Positions 36,375 through 44,818 of a stretch of 64,000 nucleotides of DNA are shown one piece after another. The stretch spans positions 119,331 to 183,330 of the forward strand of contig JAHHIF010000010.1 of the NCBI GenBank assembly GCA_019358875.1. The letters run 5' to 3'. The stretch comes from Symplocastrum torsivum CPER-KK1 (GTDB taxonomy: Bacteria; Cyanobacteriota; Cyanobacteriia; Cyanobacteriales; Coleofasciculaceae). The notes beneath the pieces were generated by a model. It had not been told where the DNA came from and did not search any database. It worked only from the letters and a program-made list of their open reading frames with translations. How positions within the stretch are numbered: position 1 is the first letter of the stretch; each line of letters begins with the position of its first letter. Position numbers and translations under genes: made by a program.

Positions 36375-36668
36375 GTTTCAATGTGGATGTGAGATTACCC
36401 ATCTAGATGATAGCGATGCCTAAAGCGATCGCAGGACATGGCTTTCGATCGCGAAGCGCTGCTGCGATCGCGAAGCGAGACGCGCTAGCGTATCAGCGCA
36501 GATCGCAAACTGTTCAAAATTTGCGGAACTACAGCAGATCGCACAATTTAGCATAAATGCTGAGTAAAAGCAGAGGTTGGGCAACAAGCATCAACCCAAC
36601 CTACAACGATAGGCAATCTCACTCCCCTACAGGCGAGAGAACTGATAGAAAACGTCTACCCTCTTGCA
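36375..36668. other. HIP1-dense spacer
   Basis: Clusters of GCGATCGC and CGCGAAGCG-type repeats at about 36424-36512, plus a stretch GCATCAACCCAACCTACAACGATAGGC resembling the end of repeat copy A. No gene. Confidence 0.35.
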
Positions 36669-37397
36669 CTAAGGACAAGAAAATTCTGGACTCAGATTTG
36701 TGTCAGGGTAGCCACTCGAAATCCAGCCAGTCGAAGGTGCCGTAATTCTAACCCAGGTGCGTCCTTGACTGTCTTTTTGAGTTTCTCGCGGGTTTGCTAG
36801 CCTGACTGTATTTCCCACGTATACTCCAGCAATCCTTGGAGCAGAACTAACCGGAGTGTTACGGACAGCTAAGCCCTCAGGCGGAGCAATCACGTTGCGG
36901 CAGATATTTGCTCCCGTTTGTGAGCCTCCTGAAGAGGGGGATTGAGTGTTTGGGGGTTGAGTGTTTGGGGGTTGAGTGTTTGGGGGTTGAGTGTTTGGGG
37001 GTTGAGTGTTTGGGGGGCGAGTACCGCCTGGGCAAGGTTTGAGATCGATTGCTTGGACATAGCCAGCTACCGGGAAACTGATGGCAACCCAACCAGCAGC
37101 ACCACTATCTGCAAGAGTTACTTGTTCGTCTGGAGCAATAGTTCTGATCGATTGACTGGAGGTTGAACGCTCTGGATAGACAAAAATCCTTTGCTTGGCA
37201 GCACGGCATTGACTAACTACCGATTGCGCGAGTTGAATGTTGCCCTGATACCCAGATGAATTTAGTTCTGGTTTTTGTGCAACGTTGGCTGTCGTAGTAT
37301 CGGTGACAGCAGTTGAGGGAGCATTCAGATACCCTACAATACTCAGCCCTAAAGCCAAGATAGTAAAAGGCTTGCCCCAAGAGTTTATTGTTTTCAT
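36669..37397 (-). CDS. Secreted SH3-domain protein with NTQPP repeats
   Basis: 242 residues from ATG 37397 with GAGGGG upstream. The signal peptide or N-terminal TM is around residues 8-28. Two bacterial SH3 domains flank a low-complexity linker: the first about 62-125 (with RIFVYPERSTSSQSIRTI) and the second about 165-240 (GLAVRNTPVSSAPRIAGVY..., GWISSGY). The linker is five copies of PNTQP encoded by a 15-bp minisatellite. SH3b domains bind cell-wall peptides, so it is probably periplasmic or wall-associated. Confidence 0.82.
   Translation of the reverse strand: MKTINSWGKPFTILALGLSIVGYLNAPSTAVTDTTTANVAQKPELNSSGYQGNIQLAQSVVSQCRAAKQRIFVYPERSTSSQSIRTIAPDEQVTLADSGAAGWVAISFPVAGYVQAIDLKPCPGGTRPPNTQPPNTQPPNTQPPNTQPPNTQSPSSGGSQTGANICRNVIAPPEGLAVRNTPVSSAPRIAGVYVGNTVRLANPRETQKDSQGRTWVRITAPSTGWISSGYPDTNLSPEFSCP
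36941..37015. repeat. 15-bp minisatellite, five copies, inside the SH3 protein gene
   Basis: Five tandem units of GTTGAGTGTTTGGGG (first base A in copy 1). Being a multiple of three, copy-number changes keep the frame and alter linker length by 5 residues each. Confidence 0.9.
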
Positions 37398-37469
37398 ATA
37401 TTCCACCCCTCATTACACCAAGATAGTGCAGCGATCGACTACTAGAGTCAACAACACCAAGAGGTAGAA

Positions 37470-37595
37470 TTGGCTGTTTCCAAGGAACTGGCTCATTGGC
37501 AAAAGGTATTTATTGACCTGCCTCCAGATTGAATAGCTCTTGATGTCTGACATCTTGAAAGTTTGCGAATCACTCAGCCTATTAAAGAAGATTAG
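37470..37595 (+). pseudogene. Possible decayed coding remnant
   Basis: One frame reads ELAVSKELAHWQKVFIDLPP, then D-stop-IALDV-stop-HLESLRITQPIKED-stop. The residues before and after the two stops look protein-like, suggesting a short gene with two nonsense mutations. No family is identified and chance is possible. Confidence 0.2.
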
Positions 37596-38161
37596 TGCAA
37601 ATCGTCATCTAGGCAAAGAGCGAGTTTGATGTCAAGCGATCGCACATCTATGTCCTCTGTTCGCAATTTTTCAAAATACAGAAGTGGGTGTCCGTTGACG
37701 ACTTCCCGCCCCATTCGCCTCATGCCTAGCTTCTCAAGCACGCGCACAGACGCAATATTCGGCTCGTCCACATCTGCTCTCACCTTGGGAACGGAAAGCG
37801 TCTCCAAGGCGTAACTCAACACAGTACTGGCTGCTTCCATTGCGTAACCATATCCCCAGCGATCGGGATGAACTCCATAGATTAAACTGGGAGTCCCTTC
37901 CTCCGAATGCAAGAAGCCAGCAAAGCCTACAAGATGGTCAATGGTACGCTCAAAGACGAGCCAGAGTCCATACCCATACTGTTCAAAATTCGCAAGACTG
38001 TCCTCAATGTGCGATCGCGCCTCGGCAGACGAAATTACGCGGTTGTCGAATAGGAAATACCGAATGCGATCGTTCGTCCAGAACGTGTGGACGAGTTGAA
38101 CATCCTCTATCTGGCAAAGTCGAAGCTCTAATCTGCTTGTTTCAAGTACACAAGTCATCAT
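37592..38161 (-). CDS. GNAT-family N-acetyltransferase (RimJ-like)
   Basis: 189 residues: LETSRLELRLCQIED start, GVHPDRWGYGYAMEAASTVL acetyl-CoA region and VDEPNIASVRVLEKLGMRRMG signature. It is similar in plan to the enzyme at 26100-26609 but not a close copy. Substrate unknown; probably N-terminal or small-molecule acetylation. Confidence 0.9.
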   Translation of the reverse strand: MMTCVLETSRLELRLCQIEDVQLVHTFWTNDRIRYFLFDNRVISSAEARSHIEDSLANFEQYGYGLWLVFERTIDHLVGFAGFLHSEEGTPSLIYGVHPDRWGYGYAMEAASTVLSYALETLSVPKVRADVDEPNIASVRVLEKLGMRRMGREVVNGHPLLYFEKLRTEDIDVRSLDIKLALCLDDDLH

Positions 38162-38195
38162 GAGGTTTTAGGTTGCGATTGATTGCTGCTATATC

Positions 38196-38297
38196 TCACA
38201 TCGGTTTACGCGCAATGAATGCCGCATGAGCTTTGGGTAGAGTGTACTGACCATAATTACGCACGATTTCAACTTGAAAACCTACTTGATGAAGTTA
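38196..38297 (-). pseudogene. C-terminal remnant of a SAM-dependent methyltransferase
   Basis: The frame ending at 38196 reads LHQVGFQVEIVRNYGQYTLP, then KAHAAFIARKPM-stop. This is the typical last strand-loop-strand of class I methyltransferases. Only about 33 residues survive, cut just beyond the end of the cold-shock gene at 38301. Confidence 0.45.
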
Positions 38298-38300
38298 CAG

Positions 38301-38828
38301 CTACCTCGGTGCTTTACGCCAACCATTTGCGATCGCTTCTGACTCAGTACAAAACCATTTCTCCCCGCTTGCTAGATCGATAACGGTTGATTCATAATCT
38401 TCCATGCCCGGAAGATGATAAATTTGGTTTCCTGTATTAATCGAGATGTTGCCTTTGATCGTGCAGTTTGGTTTTGTGATGGATGTAATTGGAGAGGGAG
38501 AACGTTTAGGGCTAAACTCCATTGTAAAAAGTGCGATCGCAGCTATAACGCCAATACCGATAACTGTTTCGAGTAACCCGTGTTTCTTCACTTTCTGCTT
38601 TGTTGGCAAAGGTCGAGGTGCAACCCCATGAATTGAAGCTTTAGAGGCACGCACCTTTCCATCTGCCTCAGTTACTAAGTCGTAGAAAATTGTATCTCCG
38701 ACTTTTGGACGGCGACCTGCTCCCTTTAAGGCACTAATGTGCAGGAAAACTTCTTTCCTACCATCATCTGGTTTAATAAAGCCGAAACCCCTGTCATCTT
38801 TCCATGTCACCAATTGACCTTTATGCAT
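38301..38828 (-). CDS. Cold-shock domain - TM - sunset-type domain protein
   Basis: 175 residues. N-terminal cold-shock OB fold (1-67) with RNP-like GFGFIKPDD and VFLHISAL. One TM helix (about 85-102), then a C-terminal domain (CTIKGNISINTGNQIYHLPG ... ESEAIANGWRKA) like the small Cys-containing sunset/excalibur-type domain found in secreted nucleases. The topology puts the nucleic-acid-binding domain inside and the sunset domain outside. The combination is unusual. Function unknown; possibly RNA tethering at the membrane. Confidence 0.8.
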   Translation of the reverse strand: MHKGQLVTWKDDRGFGFIKPDDGRKEVFLHISALKGAGRRPKVGDTIFYDLVTEADGKVRASKASIHGVAPRPLPTKQKVKKHGLLETVIGIGVIAAIALFTMEFSPKRSPSPITSITKPNCTIKGNISINTGNQIYHLPGMEDYESTVIDLASGEKWFCTESEAIANGWRKAPR

Positions 38829-38960
38829 AACAGGTTTTATGAAACAGCCTCATTATCTGTAGGCGTTTTGTAGTGTTCTCATGCACAGATGAAGTGATCA
38901 GATCAAACTTATGCCGCGTATTTCGTAATTATACAAAGTGCGATTTAAAGGTCTGTTCAA

Positions 38961-39491
38961 CTATCTCAGCAACCGTTGCACATCAATTTGAATTTGTCCG
39001 AGCTGAAGAACGCCTGTGGAGACAGTCTGCTGTGTAGTGTACTGCCCGTTGGCTGGGTTGGAGTAGTGAATCACTTTAGCGTCTTTGAGATCCACCACGA
39101 GGTAATCAGCAATTCCTGCTTCTGCATAGATTTCTCGCTTGAAGCCCGTATCTTTTTTCTGAGTGGTTCTAGCATACTCCACAATTAATCGCACCTCTTC
39201 AGGGGTAGGATGCCTGGTGCTATAGTCTAGCTCTCGTACAATTGCAATATCCGGTTGAGGCTCAGAATCTGTCAGAGTAATGGGTTTTCCCTGACGTGAC
39301 CACCATCCCTCCCCAAACGATCTCTCTAAATAACGGGCAGCGGTTTCGCAACGATGGGCATGTTCAGGGCCTTCAGGAGGCATGTCAATAATACTTCCTC
39401 GCAACAATTCACAATTAGACTCAGATAGTACACCTGTCTCGACAATGCGGTGATAGTCTTCTAGCGTCCAATGATGCAGGAGCGTCGTCAT
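38961..39491 (-). CDS. Uma2-family endonuclease-like protein, second copy
   Basis: 176 residues with EDYHRIVETGVLSESNCELLRG, the metal-site segments QPDIAIVRE and LIVEYARTT, and DYLVVDL. It belongs to a different subgroup from the Uma2 protein at 25347-25913. Catalytic acidic residues are retained. Probable PD-(D/E)xK nuclease of unknown role. Confidence 0.88.
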   Translation of the reverse strand: MTTLLHHWTLEDYHRIVETGVLSESNCELLRGSIIDMPPEGPEHAHRCETAARYLERSFGEGWWSRQGKPITLTDSEPQPDIAIVRELDYSTRHPTPEEVRLIVEYARTTQKKDTGFKREIYAEAGIADYLVVDLKDAKVIHYSNPANGQYTTQQTVSTGVLQLGQIQIDVQRLLR

Positions 39492-39675
39492 CTGTCTGCC
39501 CTAGTTGCTAGGTTTAATTTTACCTCAACCTACTAGCACGTCTAGCTTAAAATGCTGGCTTAAATATGGCTGAAATGCCTGAAAATCGTTAACTTATCTC
39601 AACAAATTAGACTGGACGCGCTACTACGGTGATGTGCGATCGCAAAGAAAGGAATCCGCAAGCACAAAACCTATA

Positions 39676-39858
39676 CTAACTTTGCGGTTGTTCAGTGGTT
39701 GGGATTGTAGGTAAGAGTGAACCTAGATCGCGTAGCTGAGGATAGATAACGGCAACAGCCAGTACAACGGCAATCGTGCCGATACCACCACTCACTACTG
39801 TAAAGACGCTAATGTAAAAAGTCTCAGCAATTGCAGGTAAAAATGCTGAGAGCGCCAA
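39676..39858 (-). pseudogene. C-terminal remnant of an MFS transporter
   Basis: About 60 residues with two hydrophobic helices and an end (VVSGGIGTIAVVLAVAVIYPQLRDLGSL) like the last TM helices of EntS-type MFS exporters. It directly follows the broken oxygenase on the same strand, so it may be the end of a lost exporter gene of the sulfation operon. An intact small membrane protein is the alternative. Confidence 0.45.
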
Positions 39859-40588
39859 TTACGAAAGAGATACCTTAATACCTGTTTGAATGGGACGAAG
39901 TGACTTGTTCGTATCTTTCAAAGGAAGGTGCATATTATAAGCCTTGAAAGTGTTTGAATCTGGGAGTAAATCTGTAAAAGGCAATAAGGAATCCGTTGAA
40001 GCATTCCAAATCCAAGCTTTATTTAGTGTTCGAGTTCGATTGATATTGTCTGAGATAATTGCCTCACAACCATGAAGAATTCGGTGGTTATCCGAAATAA
40101 GCATTTGCCCTTCAGTTAGAAGATGAGACTTGCGGAACTTAGGATTAAAGAAATAGTTCTCGACAACATATTTCACTGAATGATAAGCCCAAGGCTCAAT
40201 AGACATGACATCAGAACGAAAACGAACCCTCCATGTTTCATCAGAAAGCTGTTCAAAAATAGGACAATGGGTCGAAAAATGCTGACCCGCGCAGATATTT
40301 ACAGTTCTCGATTGAGTAATTACTTTTGCATGTTCTGGGGCTTCAATCTCTTGCATGATCGGGTACGACTTTGACAATCCCAGACTCATCTGCATTCGGA
40401 TGATTCTGAATATGACCGAAAAGCTGAACAATCTCTTTAAAGGATTCGCCCGAAGTATCCCATGCTTCAAGGATCACAAATCCATCTTTTTCAATTCGGT
40501 CATAGATGGAAAGAATCTGAGATTAAAAGTCATCCATGCTTGAGCATTTGATGACATTAATCGTTTGGACATCAAGATTGGTAGTCAT
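39859..40588 (-). pseudogene. Broken TauD/TfdA-like Fe(II)/2-oxoglutarate oxygenase
   Basis: An ATG at 40588 (AAGGGA upstream) opens MTTNLDVQTINVIKCSSMDD, which hits an in-frame TAA. The frame then continues ILSIYDRIEKDGFVILEAWD and GIVKVVPDHARD to a TGA near 40345. Homology resumes in another frame, ending SDETWRVRFRSDVMSIEPWA ... LISDNHRILHG (the distal His motif) ... LNKAWIWN. The central HxD-containing part is absent. One nonsense, a frameshift and a deletion make this a pseudogene. It lies 80 bp after the desaturase gene and probably once belonged to the operon. Confidence 0.65.
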
Positions 40589-40668
40589 GGTAGATTTCCC
40601 TTGGTCAGTAAAAGTCTGTACAAAAATGCTGCCCTAACTGAGATGCGTTAACCCTGAGTTTTAGTCAT

Positions 40669-41823
40669 CTAGTTGGACATTTGCTTGAGCAAAGCACGGA
40701 AGCCTTTTTCTTGATTAAGCGATGCATAAACCTTGTCCTCTATTAGGATTTTGTGAGCCTCCTTCATGCGCCACAAGGGCATACCAGGGAACAAGTGATG
40801 AATCTGATGCAAGCCTTCTTGATGGGTACCAATGAAGAAGTTCCACACTGGATTGAGCAAGCGGTTGCGACTTACATAGATATCGACTTTAGGAGCTGTT
40901 TCCATCATTGGGTAATGCTCAGACAACTCAATAAAAGCGCCAATCCAGTTCGCAGTTGTCAGCAAAGGAACGACCCAATATAGCAGCAGTTGCAATCCCC
41001 ATCCAAAGTACAAGATACCTGCGGTCAGAACAGCTAAGTACGCAAGCCGAACAACACGCTCTTGAACTTTCTCCTGGGGATTCCAGAGCCGATGCTTCAA
41101 CAGGTACTGAATGTAATGCGGTGTCTTTAGAGGAATCCTCCACAGATAATGCTGTACATTTTCAGGCGTCCGACCTTCTTGATACAGTCCCTCTTCTAGT
41201 ACATAAACAAAATCACCATCAAGCTCAGTTCCCAAATTAGGATGATGACCATTGGCTACAGAATTGTGCGAGTCGTCGTAAGCACTGAAACTCTGGAGTG
41301 CTGGCCAACCGGAAAAAACTGTACCAAGGGCGTAGTTGAGGACTTTGTTCTTCGCCAGTGTCTTGTGCGTTGAAGCGTGGTTGATAACCCGCAAACCTCT
41401 TTGCCTTGCGCCAATCGCGGCGATTGCAACTAGGTAGATTGATAATCCTGGGATGATAGACAGATTCTGCCATGCCCAGATAGAGGAACCACATGCTATT
41501 GCTATGGCAACCCAATCTTCCAAAACTAGGAGGCTGCCCTGCCAGTTGTTAACTTTAAAGCAACTGCGAAGTTTACGAAGGATTGCTGGGCTGAAGCGAT
41601 ACCTTTTATATAGACGCTCACCTTTGGAAGGCTCACTTTGGGCTTGGGTGCCACTTCCATTATTCTCGGCATTAGCTTGAACTTCCGCGAGTTGATCTTG
41701 GAGTTGCTTGCTCTTTGCAAGTCCAACAAGCGTTGGAGTTAAGAGTGGGTTTTGCATAATATCGCGATAAATTTTGAGTGGCTTTCCTGAGTCCAGTTCG
41801 GGATTTTGTCGAAGTGCAATCAA
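40669..41823 (-). CDS. Membrane fatty-acid desaturase/hydroxylase-type di-iron enzyme
   Basis: 384 residues if the TTG at 41823, which overlaps the ChrA-C stop, is used; an ATG at 41757 is the alternative. TM helices lie near 100-140 and 258-298. Histidine boxes: H149ASTH153, SHNSVANGHH (186-194), SEH (303) and HQEGLHQIHH (334-343). These coordinate two irons in enzymes that desaturate or hydroxylate acyl chains with O2. The residue pattern differs from DesA-D of membrane lipids, so a secondary-metabolite or free-lipid substrate is plausible. Last intact gene of the sulfation operon. Confidence 0.85.
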   Translation of the reverse strand: MIALRQNPELDSGKPLKIYRDIMQNPLLTPTLVGLAKSKQLQDQLAEVQANAENNGSGTQAQSEPSKGERLYKRYRFSPAILRKLRSCFKVNNWQGSLLVLEDWVAIAIACGSSIWAWQNLSIIPGLSIYLVAIAAIGARQRGLRVINHASTHKTLAKNKVLNYALGTVFSGWPALQSFSAYDDSHNSVANGHHPNLGTELDGDFVYVLEEGLYQEGRTPENVQHYLWRIPLKTPHYIQYLLKHRLWNPQEKVQERVVRLAYLAVLTAGILYFGWGLQLLLYWVVPLLTTANWIGAFIELSEHYPMMETAPKVDIYVSRNRLLNPVWNFFIGTHQEGLHQIHHLFPGMPLWRMKEAHKILIEDKVYASLNQEKGFRALLKQMSN

Positions 41824-42350
41824 GCTGAAAAGAATGCTTGTATGGCACCTAACGTAGCTGCCAGCAGCACTACCAAAGCTGGGTTAAGTAAGCGTCGAGC
41901 TGTCAATAGCGCAGCTAAAACGCAGACACCGAGACTAAAAATATCCCCTGTCATGTTCTGCCCAAGGTTCCAAGCCGCCGCCGCCATTAAACCAAGAGTT
42001 ATTGGACTACAAGCCGCATGAAAGCGCTCAATCCATGCCGGAGGACGTGGTCCTCCGGCAAGCCACGCTACAGTAGCTAGCACGAAGGAGGTAGGGCCAA
42101 ACATGCCGAGTCCGGCAGCTAATGCTCCTGGCAAACCAGCTACCTGATTGCCAATGTGAAAGACATGGAGCATATTGGGACCTGGTACAAATAGACCTAG
42201 TGCAATAGCGTGAACGAAAGCTTGATGACTCATCCACCCGTGAACAATGACGACTTGGCGTTCCATCTCTGGAATCATTGCCATTGCGCCACCAATGCTG
42301 ATTAGATCTAGGTAAGCAAACGTGAAGAATAGATCAAACAGGATGTTCAT
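41820..42350 (-). CDS. chrA: Chromate-transporter-family permease, C-half
   Basis: 176 residues from ATG 42350 with AGGGG 5 bp upstream; an in-frame ATG at 42395 would overlap too much of its partner. Contains the CHR motif SIGGAMAMIPEMERQVV and GLFVPGPNMLHVFHIG, then four to five TM helices. Works with the N-half gene, which it overlaps by 17 bp. Two-gene (short-chain) CHR transporters carry chromate or sulfate across the inner membrane. Confidence 0.88.
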   Translation of the reverse strand: MNILFDLFFTFAYLDLISIGGAMAMIPEMERQVVIVHGWMSHQAFVHAIALGLFVPGPNMLHVFHIGNQVAGLPGALAAGLGMFGPTSFVLATVAWLAGGPRPPAWIERFHAACSPITLGLMAAAAWNLGQNMTGDIFSLGVCVLAALLTARRLLNPALVVLLAATLGAIQAFFSA

Positions 42351-42900
42351 CGTTTCCCCTTTTGCTTTTGTCCAAGTACCAAACGATAGGTGCAATGAAC
42401 ACGATCGCTAAAGGTACGGGTATCCTGATAATTCCTACGAGTACAAACGTGATTGCTGCGACTAGCAACCGTATACGCTCACCTAAACGACAGGTTAGAT
42501 TCCATACCATTCCTAAAATTAGCCCGACGGCTGCCGCTGCTACCGCAGAAAGTATCCCTTGGAACACATGCTGTTGAGGTGCGGAAGACAGGAACTGAGA
42601 TGCCAAGAGGATTGCCAAAGTCCCTGGTAACAATAAGGCGATGGTGGCAAGGAATGCACCCCAAGCTCCTTTAAAGTGCCACCCCAGATAGGCTGAAATG
42701 TTCGTACCATTTGGCCCTGGCAAGGACTGAGACCAATTTAGAGCTTCTAGATACTCCTTTTCAGTCAACATGCCTTTCTGTAAGAAGTCATGCAAAAGGT
42801 AGGCAGGCACTGCCCCGCCAAAAGACTTAGCTCCAACCTTTGCAAACAGGAGGATAAGAACCCTCAGTGGGGGAGAATTTATTTTGTGCTGTAGATGCAT
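42334..42900 (-). CDS. chrA: Chromate-transporter-family permease, N-half
   Basis: 188 residues. The CHR signature is clear: AKVGAKSFGGAVPAYLLHDF and WSQSLPGPNGTNISAYLGW, followed by TM helices. It partners with the downstream half. It starts 23 bp after the sulfotransferase stop, so the genes are tightly linked. In this operon a sulfate or sulfated-product transport role is more likely than chromate resistance (inference). Confidence 0.88.
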   Translation of the reverse strand: MHLQHKINSPPLRVLILLFAKVGAKSFGGAVPAYLLHDFLQKGMLTEKEYLEALNWSQSLPGPNGTNISAYLGWHFKGAWGAFLATIALLLPGTLAILLASQFLSSAPQQHVFQGILSAVAAAAVGLILGMVWNLTCRLGERIRLLVAAITFVLVGIIRIPVPLAIVFIAPIVWYLDKSKRGNDEHPV

Positions 42901-42923
42901 TTATTTGGTTTATTATTTTGCTT

Positions 42924-43736
42924 TTAAGCGCTCTTAAGATTTTCTCCTAGTGGATAATACACATTAGACAAGGCGGCAAACTTTTCATGCAGTGGCTTTA
43001 AAGTCATTTCAATTTCTTCTCGCTCCTCACTTGTTACCAAGGAGTTTTGCCATCTGTCTTTGTTATTTTCGACGGCATAAAAGGACGTAGATTCTCTCAT
43101 GTCCTTATGTTGTAGTCTTGTGAATGTTTCTTGATGACCTTCGCCACAACTGATGTCGTTAACATCAAACGGCTTAGTCCAATGAATCATATTGTCTGTA
43201 AAAGGAATGTCCCAACGGCTACAGATCAATTGAAAAACTTTGTAGGGATTTTCTAGTAAATGCTCTCTTGTCAAGCAAGTAATTTGGTCTGAAATGTCTT
43301 GATTCCTCATGAATGTATCATGAGTATGTTTATAGGCAGTTTTGAACAAATTAAAGTCACAAACTCCTTCCCAGCCTTTCTTGCCAGCCGCTTTTAATTT
43401 TTTCCACGAACTCCAAGTTTCTACTGGATCTCGTAACAGAAAGATAGACCTGGAACGCACAACAGATTCTTGATTTGGAAATGCCTCAAAACAGCACTCC
43501 TCCTGAAATGCATGACCAAAGGTTTCCTTGATGAAAAAGATTTTTCCAGGGTTTTGTGCAAAAGTCTTATGAGTACCATCAAAAATACTGTAACTAGGAC
43601 TTTTACCTTCCCGAACACCTTCTTTTATAGGTTGAAAGAAGCAGTGTACATCAGGATTTTGAGCCATAGACCGCATAAAAGCTGTACTGCCACTTCTGCA
43701 TGGAGAAATAAGAACTCTGATCGTTGGTAGTGCCAT
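42924..43736 (-). CDS. PAPS-dependent sulfotransferase
   Basis: 270 residues. The 5'-phosphosulfate loop is SPCRSGSTAF (11-20, RSGST), and the 3'-phosphate site is LRDPVETWSSW (101-111). The rest fits single-domain sulfotransferases of the Sulfotransfer_1/3 clan. It would transfer sulfate from PAPS to a hydroxyl or amine of a small molecule. The upstream gene supplies PAPS. No signal peptide, so cytosolic. More AT-rich than neighbours, hinting at transfer. Confidence 0.85.
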   Translation of the reverse strand: MALPTIRVLISPCRSGSTAFMRSMAQNPDVHCFFQPIKEGVREGKSPSYSIFDGTHKTFAQNPGKIFFIKETFGHAFQEECCFEAFPNQESVVRSRSIFLLRDPVETWSSWKKLKAAGKKGWEGVCDFNLFKTAYKHTHDTFMRNQDISDQITCLTREHLLENPYKVFQLICSRWDIPFTDNMIHWTKPFDVNDISCGEGHQETFTRLQHKDMRESTSFYAVENNKDRWQNSLVTSEEREEIEMTLKPLHEKFAALSNVYYPLGENLKSA

Positions 43737-43789
43737 TTTTTAACCCTCTCAAGTTATTGAAGACGAAGCCTAAACACCTACTTTCCTCG

Positions 43790-44818
43790 TTAAGCCCAAG
43801 TTCCTACGGGAACCCTGGTAAAAGATTTGATTTCGATCCCATGACCAGATGGGTCTTCCAAAAACATTACATACTGTTCGTGACCCTTACCAATGAAGCG
43901 TATGTGTGGCTTCTTAATGAACTTAATACCATAGTCAATTAGTCGCTCTTTCAGGCTTGAAAATTCTTGAAAAGTTAGGGCAGCTCCAAAGTGTGGAACT
44001 GGCACATCCTCTGCACCTACTTCTCTCTGAATATTTTTCGCACTGTACCCTGGTACATGATGGCAGGTAAGTTGACAACCATAAAAGTCAAAGTGAATTG
44101 ATGACCGACCAGTTCGACGTTCTGAAACACCAATAATGTCTTTGTAAAAGTTGCGGGTTAACTCAAGTGAGTCAACGCTAATTGAGAGATGGAAGGGAAT
44201 GTTGCTAGACGCTTTTTGATTCTGAAAATAGCCTAACTCTGTTAGCTTCACTAAAATTTTAGTTGCGCTTTCATCAACGGATTCTTGGTCAGTTCTGCAT
44301 TCGACGTCAGGGGAGAGTGGTGATTCATAGGGATCATCAATACCAGTAAAGTGCTTTATCTCCCCATCTCGTACCCTCTTATATAACCCCTTGACATCTC
44401 GCTGTTCGCAAACTTCCAATGGCGCATTAACGTACACTTCAATGAAATCCCCAATGCGTTGCCGCACCTCTTGCCGAACGCTACGATAGGGTGAAATGGC
44501 TGAGACTATTACAAATACACCATTTTGTGTGAGGAGGTCAGCCATAAAGCCAATGCGACGAACATTTTCGTCCCGGTCTTCTCGGCTAAACCCTAAGCCC
44601 TGAGTTAGGTTTTGCCGTACCACATCACCGTCAAGCACTGCAACTCTGTACCCCTGCGTCCGTAGTTCTTTCTCCAAAAACCGACTGATGGTGGTCTTGC
44701 CCCCACCACTCAAGCCAGTCAACCATATTGTCACACCACACTTTTGCTCCTCATGACTAATCACACCTAAGCTAGGGGTCAAACTGATTTCCTGTAAGAC
44801 TTGAGTATCTATAGACAT
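43790..44818 (-). CDS. cysC: APS kinase fused to a VOC (glyoxalase/bleomycin-type) domain
   Basis: 342 residues from ATG 44818 (GGAG about 10 bp upstream; the frame extends 34 codons further, but those residues are atypical). APS kinase: GLSGGGKTT (35-43), DGD (63-65), RDENVRR (82-88), ISPYR with Ser109, DVKGLYK (141-147) and GIDDPYESP (159-167), all intact. After a short linker the VOC domain runs 207-338, with likely metal ligands His210, His276 and Glu329. The kinase makes PAPS. VOC members are metal-dependent enzymes or binding proteins. I know of no standard CysC-VOC fusion. First gene of the operon. Confidence 0.88.
   Translation of the reverse strand: MSIDTQVLQEISLTPSLGVISHEEQKCGVTIWLTGLSGGGKTTISRFLEKELRTQGYRVAVLDGDVVRQNLTQGLGFSREDRDENVRRIGFMADLLTQNGVFVIVSAISPYRSVRQEVRQRIGDFIEVYVNAPLEVCEQRDVKGLYKRVRDGEIKHFTGIDDPYESPLSPDVECRTDQESVDESATKILVKLTELGYFQNQKASSNIPFHLSISVDSLELTRNFYKDIIGVSERRTGRSSIHFDFYGCQLTCHHVPGYSAKNIQREVGAEDVPVPHFGAALTFQEFSSLKERLIDYGIKFIKKPHIRFIGKGHEQYVMFLEDPSGHGIEIKSFTRVPVGTWA

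Noticed and set aside
41453..41680. Plus-strand frames inside the desaturase gene
   Set aside because: Shadows of the desaturase coding strand, where the histidine boxes are clear.
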